A stretch of DNA of 64,000 nucleotides from Paenibacillus spongiae (GTDB lineage: Bacteria; Bacillota; Bacilli; Paenibacillales; Paenibacillaceae). The translations under genes and the position numbers were made by a program. This document shows positions 24,220 through 33,488 of the stretch, one piece after another. Each line of letters starts with the position of its first letter. Within the stretch, counting starts at the first letter, position 1. The notes under the pieces were generated by a model, which saw nothing but the letters and a program-made list of their open reading frames with translations, had not been told where the DNA came from and made no database searches. Location of the stretch: the NCBI RefSeq assembly GCF_024734895.1, contig NZ_CP091430.1:2994501-3058500 (forward strand). The letters are read 5' to 3'.

Positions 24220-25650
24220 ATGAGAAGATGGACTTGGGTGATTGGGCTGATTGTGCTCGCTGTCACCGCAACGGCTTGCTCTAGCTCGAATGTTAAGAAT
24301 GAGGTCGAGGTCGGCGGGAAAAACGTGGCGAGCGGATCAACCGGGGGGAAAACGGTCGTGACGATTGCCGTTGTGCAGAAAGACCCGGGAGGGTGGCTGG
24401 AGCAAGCCGAGGCGGCTTACGAAAGCAAGAATCCGGATGTGGATATCGTCATTAAGGAGTATGTGGCGCTGCCTGAACGATCCCCCAACACGACTTTTAA
24501 TCCACTGGAAGGGTTCAAGCCGGCTGACCTGGAGAAATATCGGAACGCGATAAACACCGATCTCATGTCCGGCAAGGGAGCCGACATTGTCTCTGTCAGT
24601 GAATTGGATTATCAGAAATATGCGGACAAGGGAGTGCTTGCCGACCTTGGAGCCCTGATGGAGAAGGACCCGGGATTTGATCCCGCGAGCCTGTTTGGCA
24701 ATGTCATGGACGCGGCCAATGGTGGGGGCAAGAAGGTGGTCGCACCGATCTGGTTTGGCATTCACACCGTGAGCAGCGGGCTGGGGCCGGAGCAGTTGAA
24801 GGTGGATGACGCGAACTGGACGTGGAGCGATCTGCTGCAACAGGGGGCGAAGCTCGCGAAGGAGCTGCCGGGCGATCTGGAAATTATGGGGGCAATTACG
24901 CCCACAGCGCTGCTGCGTATGATCGTGATGTCCGACTACGATCGTTACATCAACCAGGAGGAGAAAACGGTCAGCTTTGATACCGGGGAGTTTGCCGGGC
25001 TCCTGAATCAGTTGAAGGAATTGTACGGAGCGGGAATGCTGTCCGACAACTATGTCAAGCTCTTCGAAAACCGGGATGTTTTTCGCATTGATATGTTTGC
25101 CTATCCCGCGTTTGCGTTGGAAACGCTGCAGTCCAAGCGGCAAATCTGGAATCCGCCCGGGAGCGGCAAGCAGGCGGGATTGCGCTTCTCATCCAACCTG
25201 ATGCTGGCGATCAACTCCAAATCCGGGGTGACCGATGAAGCGTGGAAATTTCTGAGCTATTTGCTGTCGGAAGAGGCGCAGTCCAATCCGGGCATGTTTA
25301 TGTGGTTCCCGATGAATAAAGCTGCCACCGCCGGTAAGCTGCAGGGAGCCGGATCGGGAATGATGCAGCCAACGGAGATGGAGTCCATGGAGTCCATGCC
25401 CATGGAGCCCATGGAGCCCACAACCACGGGTGCTTCGAGTGACAAAGCGCAGGAACCGGCAGAAGTCACGGCACAAGAGGTGGAACAAGTGATGGCCTAC
25501 ATCGGGCAAGCCGGGTATTTCCATGGCAGCGATCCCCGATTGATGGACATCGTGGAAGCCGAGACTGCCGCATTCTTTGCCGGAGAGAAAACAGCGGAAA
25601 CCGTCGCGAAGCTGATTCAGAATCGGGCCAAAACCTATTTGAACGAGTAA
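24220..25650 (+). CDS. Extracellular solute-binding lipoprotein with Met-rich insertion
   Basis: A 476-residue lipoprotein with signal and lipobox TATAC (Cys ~20), then a Ser/Gly/Lys linker and a type-1 binding-protein fold (VVTIAVVQKDPGGWLEQAEA, WKFLSYLLSEEAQSNPGMFM). Residues ~381-400 are unusual: seven Met in 20 residues, with MxxM spacing and alternating Glu/Ser/Pro, encoded by near-perfect 9-bp repeats. It is the last gene of the operon and is followed by a terminator. The substrate is unknown; the Met cluster could bind a soft metal or just be a repeat-expanded surface loop. Confidence 0.9.
   Translation: MRRWTWVIGLIVLAVTATACSSSNVKNEVEVGGKNVASGSTGGKTVVTIAVVQKDPGGWLEQAEAAYESKNPDVDIVIKEYVALPERSPNTTFNPLEGFKPADLEKYRNAINTDLMSGKGADIVSVSELDYQKYADKGVLADLGALMEKDPGFDPASLFGNVMDAANGGGKKVVAPIWFGIHTVSSGLGPEQLKVDDANWTWSDLLQQGAKLAKELPGDLEIMGAITPTALLRMIVMSDYDRYINQEEKTVSFDTGEFAGLLNQLKELYGAGMLSDNYVKLFENRDVFRIDMFAYPAFALETLQSKRQIWNPPGSGKQAGLRFSSNLMLAINSKSGVTDEAWKFLSYLLSEEAQSNPGMFMWFPMNKAATAGKLQGAGSGMMQPTEMESMESMPMEPMEPTTTGASSDKAQEPAEVTAQEVEQVMAYIGQAGYFHGSDPRLMDIVEAETAAFFAGEKTAETVAKLIQNRAKTYLNE
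25378..25419 (+). repeat. In-frame 9-bp tandem repeats encoding Met-Glu-Ser/Pro
   Basis: ATGGAGTCC twice, then ATGCCC, then ATGGAGCCC twice. This is a slippage-prone repeat inside the binding-protein gene and likely varies in copy number between strains. Confidence 0.8.
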
Positions 25651-25669
25651 GGGCAACCGGATCATCAGA

Positions 25670-25711
25670 CAAAGCCTATTCGCGAGTTTATCTGCGGAAC
25701 AGGCTTTGTTT
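25670..25711 (+). terminator. Terminator of importer/HlyD operon
   Basis: CAAAGCCTATTC and GAACAGGCTTTG form an imperfect stem followed by TTT, 20 nt after the last stop codon of the operon. Confidence 0.75.
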
Positions 25712-25794
25712 CTGGATTATGGAGGAGGATGCGAAAGCGGGAATGCTAAGCACAGTAATAAATCGCGTAGTTGTAAATTTAGTAATGATTCGAT

Positions 25795-25828
25795 CGGAGC
25801 AGCCTTTTAGAGGTTGCTCCGTTTTTTT
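25795..25828 (+). terminator. Second strong terminator in the 25.65-26.16 kb gap
   Basis: The 11-bp stem CGGAGCAGCCT/AGGTTGCTCCG (one G-U) with a 5-nt loop is followed by eight T. No convincing gene precedes it after the first terminator; it may be a back-up terminator or a relic of a lost gene. Confidence 0.8.
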
Positions 25829-25972
25829 TGCGTGCACGTTGAATTGGCGATGAAACGGCTGCAGGGTCGACCGTTCGGACAATCATGCGCTAAGTCAGTC
25901 GCTAGTCGTATGACCGAACCTTATCAGCAAAACTGAAGAAGCTCATATATCTCCTTTTGGCGTTCCCGAGTC

Positions 25973-26107
25973 ATGGTACATGGAGACGAAAAAAGCGGAA
26001 GCGGCGGCAAAATCAAACTCATTCTGGAGACCGAAGCCAAAATACATCGGGTGCAGGAAGCAACTTCTTTCGTTTGGTATATGATGGAAGCAATGCGCGA
26101 TTCCTAA
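25973..26107 (+). other. Short open frame of unknown origin before the ABC pair
   Basis: A 44-codon frame starting MVHGDEKSGSGGKIKLILE and ending YMMEAMRDS. It has no good RBS, is open further upstream to a TGA at 25934, and reads like the C-terminal remnant of a longer protein. I cannot assign a family. Apart from this and the two terminators, the 25651-26163 gap holds nothing I recognise. Confidence 0.25.
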
Positions 26108-26163
26108 CTGATCTCAGACCTGGGTGCCCGCCTTCAAAAATACTATGCGAGGAGTTGTAAGAA

Positions 26164-26868
26164 GTGAAAAAGTTAATCGAATTCAAAAAAGTAACGAAAG
26201 AATACAAAATAGGAGAAGTACTAATCAAGGCCCTTGATGGTGTTGATTTTTCCATATCAGAGGGAGAATTCGTCGTTATATTGGGTGCAAGTGGTGCCGG
26301 TAAAAGTACGATTTTGAATATACTTGGCGGTATGGATACGGCTACCTCAGGTCAAGTGTTTGTTGGTGATCAAGAAATAACAAGAATGGGCGAAAAAAAA
26401 TTAACAGAATATCGCGGTGAGAAAATTGGCTTTGTATTTCAATTCTATAACTTAATTCCGAATTTAAACGCTCTAGAAAATGTTGAATTTGCCACTGAAG
26501 TCTGTAAAAACCATCTGGATGCAAAAGATATTTTACATAAAGTTGGATTAAAGAGTCGTATCAAAAACTTCCCTTCCCAGCTCTCTGGAGGAGAACAACA
26601 AAGAGTTGCTATAGCGAGAGCTGTTGCCAAAAATCCTTTACTTTTACTCTGTGATGAACCAACCGGAGCTTTGGATTATGTTACAGGTAAGTCCGTTTTA
26701 AAACTTCTTCAAGATTTGAACAAGGATACGAAAAAGTGCGTCGTTTTGGTCACACATAATTCCGCGATTGCTCCTATGGCTGATAAAATTATTAAGGTTA
26801 AAAGCGGGATGATCGAAAGTGTTACGATGAATCATGAAAAACAGGGTGTTGAAGGGATCGAGTGGTAA
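26164..26868 (+). CDS. ABC transporter ATP-binding protein, MacB/LolD type
   Basis: A 234-residue ATPase. Walker [11 protein letters not shown]-loop [12 protein letters not shown], signature [15 protein letters not shown], Walker [14 protein letters not shown] and the switch His in VLVTHN are all intact. This class powers FtsX-like permeases that move lipids, peptides or signals across the membrane rather than importers. The GTG start has GAGGAG ~9 nt upstream. The stop overlaps the permease start by one base (TAATG). The gene and its partner are visibly more AT-rich than surrounding DNA, which suggests a separate origin. Confidence 0.93.
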   Translation: MKKLIEFKKVTKEYKIGEVLIKALDGVDFSISEGEFVVILGASGAGKSTILNILGGMDTATSGQVFVGDQEITRMGEKKLTEYRGEKIGFVFQFYNLIPNLNALENVEFATEVCKNHLDAKDILHKVGLKSRIKNFPSQLSGGEQQRVAIARAVAKNPLLLLCDEPTGALDYVTGKSVLKLLQDLNKDTKKCVVLVTHNSAIAPMADKIIKVKSGMIESVTMNHEKQGVEGIEW

Positions 26869-29195
26869 TGAAGAAATTATTTTTAAAATTACTAAGGGAT
26901 ATTAGACAATCTATAGGGCAATTTATAGCCTTTGTTTTGGTTATCGCAGTAGGAGCTTTTTTCTATGCGGGGCTGGTCACGTTAAGCGATAATCTTAGCG
27001 CTTATACGAAGGTTTACTTTAAAGAACATAATTTAAGCGACTTGAATGTATATTACAGCCAAATTTCCAAAGATGATGCGGCTGGGTTAAGCGAAATAGA
27101 AGGTATAACTAGAATAGAAGGACGTTATACCTTTGATGCCATGCAAGCCTTTGAAGATAATAAAGCTTCATTAACCGTTCATTCGATTCCTGTAAACAAT
27201 GAAATCAATTCGCCTACGATGATTGAGGGCAGGTTCCCTCAAAAAAAGGATGAAATTTTACTAGATTCCCATTATGCAAAAGAACATCAGTATCTAGTCG
27301 GTGATCCAATCAGCATAAGTGCGAATGAAAAGATTTTGACGTTTACCATTAGCGGCTTGGGTGAGAATGTTGAACATGCAAAAAAGAACGAAATACAAGA
27401 CCATAAAACCTACGGAGTAGCTTATATTGCCGAAGAGACAATACCTGAAATCTCAGACGGCCTTTTCTATAACGAAATCATGATTGATGCTCAAGACGGT
27501 TACGATATTGACAAATTAGGTCAATCCATTGAAGCACAATCCAAAGCACTCTCCTATGTAAACCAAATTAGTAAAGAGCGGACGTTCAGTTATTCTCAAC
27601 TGCAACAAACGATCCATAATAATAAATTGATGAGCAGGGTTATCCCGTTGGTCCTCTATATGATTGAAGCGATTATCCTGTTTCTCACCATGTCGCGGAT
27701 CATTGATTCTCAAAGAAATCAAGTAGGTATTATGAAGGCTTTGGGGGTAAAAAACAGAAGCATCATGCTTCATTACATGGGATACCCTGTGCTGGTAGGT
27801 ATCATAGGCTCCATCCTAGGTTGTGCCATTGCCGCTATTGTATTTATTCCATTAATAACGGCGTCGAATGCAAGGGCCTACTCGCTGCCTGACATTACCT
27901 TCTCCCTATCCTTATTTTCTGTTATTCCTCCCATCATTTTCTCTAGTGCTTTCGGAATCCTGTCCTGTTACTTGAGTGGCAGAGTCATACTACAAGAACG
28001 GGCGGCTCAGGCTATGCGTCCCAAACCGCCAAAGAAGATGAAAAAGCTGCTCATAGAAAGAATTCCAGGGATCTGGAGTCATATTTCCTATAGCTACAAA
28101 CTTATTTTGAGAAATATTTTTTTAAATAAACAAAAAGCGTTAGCGAGTTCCGTTGGTGTTGTGGTAAGCACGGTTTTATTGATCACAGCTTTCGGCACTC
28201 AAACGGCCTTGCAAAAAGTAGCTGACCAGATTGAAGAGGTGAATACCTATGATTTAAGAGTAGATTATGCGAGTGGAACAGCTTCGGATACGTTACAACA
28301 ACCCGCCGGCATTAAAAATAGTTATGATTTATCCACCTTTCCCGTGGAATTCATAAAAGGTGATGACAACGAAAATGCTACGTTAGTTGTTACGGAGAAA
28401 GAAAACAATCTTATTCATTTCTTCGACGAAAATGATAATCGGATCACTTTGGAAGACAATGGTGTGCTGGTGCCCCAATCATACGCGGACAACTATCATA
28501 TTGCAGAAGGGGACATCATCCAAATCAAGTTCACAGCACCAGAGCTTGCTAATAAAACGGCCGATATGAAGGTTTTACAACTATCTACCCAGTACTCGAA
28601 TCCGTCGTTTTATATCACACCAGCCTATTTAAAGAGCTTTGACATCGACTACAATCCGACCTCACTGTTAGTTGAAGCAAATAGCTCCACAGATCTTACA
28701 AGCGTTCGTAACTTCTTTGAACAAGATCAACATGTAGATACAATTGCAGATAAGAATGATCTAAAGCAATCAGCTCAATATATTTTGAAACAAAATAGTT
28801 TTATTTTTATCATGTTTATCATTTGTGCCGTCATACTATCCTTTGGCGCCATATATACGATATCTTCCATAAACATTTATGAAAGGAATCGTGAGCTTGC
28901 CACACTTAAGGTATTAGGCTATCAAAAAAATAAAATAAACAGACTTATCTTTTTTGAAAACATCATACTAACCACATTTGCGGTTATTGTAGCTTTACCG
29001 ATAAGTGGCTATATGTATACAATTATTGTAAAGGCACTGTCTAGTCCACATCAGCAAATCCCAGATAAATTAAATATTTTTATCATATTGGTATCTGTTA
29101 TTCTCGCATACTTACTTACCATTCTGTCTAACTTACTACTTAGGAGAAAAGTAACCAAAATAAATATGATCGAATCATTAAAAAGTATAGAATAA
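26868..29195 (+). CDS. FtsX-like ABC permease (MacB type)
   Basis: A 775-residue permease: TM1 (~15-40), a ~200-residue extracytoplasmic region, three TM segments (~260-370), a second FtsX unit with its own extracellular part, and three C-terminal TM helices. The duplicated FtsX layout and segments such as RIIDSQRNQVGIMKALGVKN and ERNRELATLKVLGYQKNK are diagnostic. The ATG at 26868 overlaps the ATPase stop. Unlike bacitracin-type BceAB modules, no sensor kinase pair is adjacent. Likely roles are export or extrusion of a peptide or lipid. AT-rich composition is shared with the ATPase gene. Confidence 0.92.
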   Translation: MKKLFLKLLRDIRQSIGQFIAFVLVIAVGAFFYAGLVTLSDNLSAYTKVYFKEHNLSDLNVYYSQISKDDAAGLSEIEGITRIEGRYTFDAMQAFEDNKASLTVHSIPVNNEINSPTMIEGRFPQKKDEILLDSHYAKEHQYLVGDPISISANEKILTFTISGLGENVEHAKKNEIQDHKTYGVAYIAEETIPEISDGLFYNEIMIDAQDGYDIDKLGQSIEAQSKALSYVNQISKERTFSYSQLQQTIHNNKLMSRVIPLVLYMIEAIILFLTMSRIIDSQRNQVGIMKALGVKNRSIMLHYMGYPVLVGIIGSILGCAIAAIVFIPLITASNARAYSLPDITFSLSLFSVIPPIIFSSAFGILSCYLSGRVILQERAAQAMRPKPPKKMKKLLIERIPGIWSHISYSYKLILRNIFLNKQKALASSVGVVVSTVLLITAFGTQTALQKVADQIEEVNTYDLRVDYASGTASDTLQQPAGIKNSYDLSTFPVEFIKGDDNENATLVVTEKENNLIHFFDENDNRITLEDNGVLVPQSYADNYHIAEGDIIQIKFTAPELANKTADMKVLQLSTQYSNPSFYITPAYLKSFDIDYNPTSLLVEANSSTDLTSVRNFFEQDQHVDTIADKNDLKQSAQYILKQNSFIFIMFIICAVILSFGAIYTISSINIYERNRELATLKVLGYQKNKINRLIFFENIILTTFAVIVALPISGYMYTIIVKALSSPHQQIPDKLNIFIILVSVILAYLLTILSNLLLRRKVTKINMIESLKSIE

Positions 29196-29370
29196 TGGAG
29201 AAATAGCCTAACAAGCCCCGATCTCGTTTATGAAACTTATTAATAGCCTCTTGTAAGGACGATATGTTGCTTATTGAATAAAGACAAGCTGGACCGATCT
29301 CTTGTATGCGGGAATTCTAAGAGCGGACCATAATCGGTGGGTATTTATGATCGAAAAAAGTAATTTCACA

Positions 29371-29393
29371 CTATTAGTTAGCATAACTAATAG
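29371..29393. promoter_or_regulatory. Perfect 10-bp inverted repeat (operator-like)
   Basis: CTATTAGTTA-GCA-TAACTAATAG, a perfect dyad about 80 nt before the oxidoreductase start. Size and AT-rich arms suit a MarR or TetR dimer. No such regulator gene lies nearby. Confidence 0.55.
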
Positions 29394-29475
29394 ATAGAGA
29401 ATGACGCATCGGCCAAATAACGGCGATTTCATTATTGAATACGAACGAAAAGAAATGTCGAAGGGAGTGATCAAT

Positions 29476-30540
29476 ATGACAAAAAGAATGCGGTTTATTC
29501 AAATCGGCACCGGAGGATTCGGTTCCTACTGGTGCAGCGCCGTACTGCCTTATATTGTGAAGGAGCTGGGTATAGCGGAGGCTGTGGCCGCAGTCGATGT
29601 CAATCCGGAAGCTCACCGCAGCATCATCGACTCTTTGGGTTTACCGCCGGACAAATGCTATACCGACGTCCACAGAGCGTTTGCCGAGAACGCGGCAGAC
29701 TTTGCTATCGTCGTCGTACCGCCGGCTTACCACGAACAAATGGTGGATATCGCCCTTGCGCATGATTGCCATATCCTTTCCGAGAAGCCGATCTCCGATA
29801 GTATGGAGAGCAGCTGCCGGATTTATAAGAAGGTGAAGCAAGCGGGCAAGAAGATGGCCGTTACGATGAGTCATCGATTCGACCAGGATAAACAGACGCT
29901 GGAGGGCCTGCTGCGATCCAAAACATATGGGGAATTGAATTATATCGTCAGCCGTTTTACATGCGAATGCAGGCAATATCCGGCATGGGGCGCTTTCCGG
30001 TACGGAATTGCGGATCCGCTCTTAATTGAAGGAACGGTTCATCATTTTGACATTCTGCGTTCATTAAGCGGTTCCAATGCCAAGACCGTATACGCCAAAA
30101 CGTGGAATCCCGGCTGGAGTGATTTTTCCGGCGACAGCACCGGCTTCATTACGATCGAAATGGAAAATGGGGTAAACGCTTTCTATGAAGGGGCAAAGGC
30201 GAACGCGACGACATTGAACGGCTGGACAGAAGAATATTTCCGGGCGGAATGCGAGAACGCAACGCTTGAATTGAACCGGCGGGAGATTACCGTCAGGAGC
30301 CACCTCGGCTATCCCCACGCGGAGAATGCGACGATCTCAATGAAAAAGCAAAGAGCATGGAAGAATCCCTGGTTGGCCGAAATGTTCGTCAACTGGATAA
30401 ACGAAGGAGAAGCGCCGCCAAACAACCTGGACGACAATCTGCAGTGCACCGCGCTGTTGTTTGCTGCCATCGAAAGCGCTCACACCGGTCAAGTCGTCGA
30501 CGTTCAGAGCTATTTAAGGAAACATCTGAATGGGGACTAA
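29476..30540 (+). CDS. Gfo/Idh/MocA-family NAD(P)-dependent oxidoreductase
   Basis: A 354-residue dehydrogenase. The Rossmann motif RFIQIGTGGFGSYW begins at residue ~5, and HILSEKPISDS carries the catalytic EKP Lys. The C-terminal alpha/beta domain binds a sugar or inositol (TFTCECRQ-type substrate strand, then EGTVHHFDILRSLSG). Such enzymes oxidise or epimerise sugars and cyclitols. ATG 29476 follows GAAGGGAG; the frame to 29401 is longer but has no RBS and begins just after the dyad. It appears monocistronic, with a hairpin terminator. Confidence 0.9.
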   Translation: MTKRMRFIQIGTGGFGSYWCSAVLPYIVKELGIAEAVAAVDVNPEAHRSIIDSLGLPPDKCYTDVHRAFAENAADFAIVVVPPAYHEQMVDIALAHDCHILSEKPISDSMESSCRIYKKVKQAGKKMAVTMSHRFDQDKQTLEGLLRSKTYGELNYIVSRFTCECRQYPAWGAFRYGIADPLLIEGTVHHFDILRSLSGSNAKTVYAKTWNPGWSDFSGDSTGFITIEMENGVNAFYEGAKANATTLNGWTEEYFRAECENATLELNRREITVRSHLGYPHAENATISMKKQRAWKNPWLAEMFVNWINEGEAPPNNLDDNLQCTALLFAAIESAHTGQVVDVQSYLRKHLNGD

Positions 30541-30579
30541 ATTTACGTTACGGTTAATGTGATGCCGGTTTCGATTGGC

Positions 30580-30613
30580 GAAGAGGGCTCTTGCGGGTTT
30601 GCAGGAGCCCTTC
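30580..30613. terminator. Terminator between convergent genes
   Basis: GAAGAGGGCTCTTGC and GCAGGAGCCCTTC pair around loop GGGTTT, between the oxidoreductase (+) and mnaA (-). It has no long T run. Confidence 0.6.
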
Positions 30614-30636
30614 ATCATGGAGAAGAAACGGGGAAT

Positions 30637-31797
30637 TCACCCCTCGAATTCGTCAGGAAGACGTTCGGTTAGCCCAAAGTGATGCGCAATGATTTGCGCG
30701 ATCCGTCTGGACGCTTGACCATCCCCGAAGGGGTTTCCGGCATTGGCCATGATATGATATAGCTTCGGATCGGTGAGAAGCCTAGTAGTAATGTCATAGA
30801 TGGAGTCTTCCTCCGTTCCCGCAAGATAGACGGCATTCGCCGTAACGGCTTCCGGACGTTCGGTTGTATCGCGCATCAGTACGAGCGGTTTCTGGAATAC
30901 GGGCGTTTCTTCTTGTAGGCCGCCTGAATCGCTTAATACGAGATAGGAACGGGATATGAGATTGATCATGTCCGGGTATTCAATCGGTTCCAGCAAATGG
31001 ATTCGGTCATGTCCGGAAAGAATCGTATTAGCTGCATCACGAACGGAGGGGCTTAGATGAACGGGATAAATGACAGAGACATCGGGATGCTCATCGGCGA
31101 CCCGGCGGATGGCGCTAAACATCTGTTTCATCGGCAATCCATAGTTTTCTCTGCGATGAGCCGTTACGGTTAGGATTCTCCCTTGATGCCCAATGAGATC
31201 ATTTAATCTTGCTTCTTGGAAGGCATAATCTTCTCTATTGGTCAAAATAGCAGCGTCGACGGCCGTTTGTCCCGTGATATAGATTTGTTCAGCGCCATAG
31301 CCTTCCCGCGTTAGGTTATCTTTGCCCACCGATGTGGGCGCAAATAGTAAATCCGCTACGACATCGACAATTCTCCGATTGACTTCCTCAGGCCAAGGCG
31401 AGTATTTGTTATGGGAACGCAAGCCGGCTTCAATATGTCCAACGGGGATTTTGTGGAAAAAGGCAGCCAATCCTCCGCACATGGCGGTTTGAGTATCGCC
31501 GTGTACCAATATGAGATCGGGCTTGTCCTCCGTCATGATCCGATCGAGCCCCGTAATGGCGGAAGAGGTAAGATAAGCAAGGGTTTGGTTTTCCTTCATA
31601 AGTGATAAGTCGACATCAGGCTCAATCGAAAAGTGACGAAGCGCTTGATGCAGCTGTTCCCGATGCTGGCCTGTAACGACGACTTTGGTTTCAAACCATT
31701 CCGAATGACGATGAAGCTCCTGCACCACCGGGCACATCTTGGTCGCTTCCGGCCTTGTACCGAAGACAACCATAATCTTCTTCTTAATTGCGTTCAA
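30637..31797 (-). CDS. mnaA: UDP-N-acetylglucosamine 2-epimerase (non-hydrolysing)
   Basis: A 386-residue GT-B-fold enzyme that interconverts UDP-GlcNAc and UDP-ManNAc for teichoic acid or capsule/S-layer-linked polymer synthesis. Family motifs: VVFGTRPEATKMCP at the start, VHGDTQTAMCGGLAAF, GHIEAGLRSHNKYSPWPEE, HRRENYG and SDSGGLQEE. The TTG start at 31797 is set by AAGGGGGT 10 nt upstream. Length fits the family. Inverted repeat TATTACC/GGTAATA (31844-31867) lies in its upstream region. Also called WecB in enteric bacteria. Confidence 0.93.
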   Translation of the reverse strand: MNAIKKKIMVVFGTRPEATKMCPVVQELHRHSEWFETKVVVTGQHREQLHQALRHFSIEPDVDLSLMKENQTLAYLTSSAITGLDRIMTEDKPDLILVHGDTQTAMCGGLAAFFHKIPVGHIEAGLRSHNKYSPWPEEVNRRIVDVVADLLFAPTSVGKDNLTREGYGAEQIYITGQTAVDAAILTNREDYAFQEARLNDLIGHQGRILTVTAHRRENYGLPMKQMFSAIRRVADEHPDVSVIYPVHLSPSVRDAANTILSGHDRIHLLEPIEYPDMINLISRSYLVLSDSGGLQEETPVFQKPLVLMRDTTERPEAVTANAVYLAGTEEDSIYDITTRLLTDPKLYHIMANAGNPFGDGQASRRIAQIIAHHFGLTERLPDEFEG

Positions 31798-32026
31798 CTT
31801 CGAAGACCCCCTTAGTATCAGTTTCTGTAAAAAACCTACCTAATATTACCATAATGATAGGGTAATAGATACATGAACCCAAATCATAGAATGGCGCCGT
31901 TGAAATCATTTACATGCCGACATCATTTAGCTAATATGGGTCTAGATACCAAGTGAATGAAGGGCTTCTTTCGCGGGACAGCCAAGGACGTTGGCCATAT
32001 AATGTTTCATCTAGGAGGGTGAAGGC

Positions 32027-33397
32027 TTGATTACGCGGACATTGAAGGAAATCGAGCGGATGACGGGAGGCGGCGGTCTGCAGTCCAAATGGGATGGGAT
32101 CGAGATTCGAGGCGTCTCCATTGATTCGAAGAGCGTAGAACCCGGAAATCTCTTTATCCCGATCGTCAGAGTGAAGGATGGCCACGACTATGTTCCGGAA
32201 GCGATCGCAAGCGGTGCCGCGGCGGCTCTCTGGCAGACCGACCATCCGAACCCTCCACTGCATATTCCGATCATCTTCGTCGACAGCGGCATGGAAGCTT
32301 TGCAATTGCTGGCGGGCGCCTATCGTGCCCAGCAGCCCGTGAAAGTGATCGGCATTACCGGAAGCAACGGAAAGACGACGACGAAGGACATGATTGATTC
32401 AATTCTTGGAACAACCTATAAGGTTCATAAGACGAAGGGCAATTTGAACAGTCAAGTGGGCGTTCCGCTGACATTGCTGCGGATAGCTCCGGATACGGAA
32501 ATCGCCGTGATCGAAATGGGGATGAGCGAACGCGGGCAAATCGAGCGTTTATCCCGAATCGCGAAGCCTGACCTGGCTGTGATTACGATGATTGGCGTCT
32601 CGCATCTTGCAACACTCGGATCACGCGAGGAGATCGCTGCCGCTAAGCTGGAGATTGCGGTGGGAATGCCTCCCGAAGGCGTACTCCTTCTTAATGGAGA
32701 TGAACCCTTGCTTTTGAATGGTATAAAGGCTCTGCCGCAGCCATTACAATGCCTATGCTTCGGGGAGCAGGAGTCCAATGCGTACAGGGCAGATGCCATA
32801 ACTACAGGTGCTGCGGGAACAAGATTTTCTCATGGCGCAGCTTCGTACCAGATCCCTTTACCCGGGAAACATAATGCACTTAATGCTATAGCGGCTATTG
32901 CCGTCGCTGAACTTCTATCCGTCGGTGAGTCGGATATACGTAGAGGGCTGCAGCAGCTATCTGTATCCGGCATGCGCATGGAAGTGATCAGAACGGCGGC
33001 AGGGTTCACCATTATTAACGATGCCTGGAACGCAAGTCCGGTATCCGTGAAGGCAGCCATAGAGACCTTCGAGGTACTTACTGAATATCCATGCAAAATA
33101 ATCGTGCTCGGAGACATGCTGGAGCTCGGCGTGAATGAACGAATCTTTCATCGGGAAATCGGAAGGATAGTCAATCCGGGGAGAATCGATTATCTGTTTA
33201 CGCTGGGAGTGCTTGCACGGGAAATTGCGGAGGAAGCAGCGAGCAGTTTTCCGAAAGGTCGGGTGAGGGCGTTTACTGACATGCAGGAGCTTATCCAGGA
33301 GATCAGGAATACGATCCAGCCGACCCCGACCGGTGCGATTCTGATTAAAGGTTCGAGAGGGATGGCGTTGGAGAACATCGTAACTGCGCTCGCCTGA
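32027..33397 (+). CDS. murF: UDP-N-acetylmuramoyl-tripeptide--D-alanyl-D-alanine ligase
   Basis: A 456-residue Mur ligase that adds D-Ala-D-Ala to the UDP-MurNAc tripeptide. The ATP site GITGSNGKTTTKDM is at ~108-121, and there is the N-terminal IDSKSVEPGNLFIPI substrate domain, GKHNALNAIAAIA in the central domain, and a C-terminal Rossmann-like domain with LGDMLELG. The TTG start follows AGGAGGGTGA. Unusually it stands alone, outside the dcw cluster and without ddl, so it may be a second copy. A strong terminator follows. Confidence 0.9.
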   Translation: MITRTLKEIERMTGGGGLQSKWDGIEIRGVSIDSKSVEPGNLFIPIVRVKDGHDYVPEAIASGAAAALWQTDHPNPPLHIPIIFVDSGMEALQLLAGAYRAQQPVKVIGITGSNGKTTTKDMIDSILGTTYKVHKTKGNLNSQVGVPLTLLRIAPDTEIAVIEMGMSERGQIERLSRIAKPDLAVITMIGVSHLATLGSREEIAAAKLEIAVGMPPEGVLLLNGDEPLLLNGIKALPQPLQCLCFGEQESNAYRADAITTGAAGTRFSHGAASYQIPLPGKHNALNAIAAIAVAELLSVGESDIRRGLQQLSVSGMRMEVIRTAAGFTIINDAWNASPVSVKAAIETFEVLTEYPCKIIVLGDMLELGVNERIFHREIGRIVNPGRIDYLFTLGVLAREIAEEAASSFPKGRVRAFTDMQELIQEIRNTIQPTPTGAILIKGSRGMALENIVTALA

Positions 33398-33439
33398 TCG
33401 GTTGTGCAGCGATGAATGTGTGTACGACCCGGAACATGG

Positions 33440-33483
33440 CAAATAGGCGCATGCGGAGCCATTCTCCTGCATGCGCCTATTTG
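33440..33483. terminator. Bidirectional terminator between murF and M42 peptidase
   Basis: The 15-bp perfect stem CAAATAGGCGCATGC and its complement enclose an inner GGAG/CTCC pair. Convergent genes lie on both sides. Confidence 0.85.
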
Positions 33484-33488
33484 TTATA

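Noticed and set aside
25378..25419. Short direct repeats as a CRISPR-like array
   Set aside because: The units are 9 bp, contiguous and in frame within a protein gene, with no spacers.
25719..25853. Short frame MEEDAKAGMLSTVI... between two terminators
   Set aside because: It runs through the stem and T tract of the second terminator and has no RBS, so it is not a gene.
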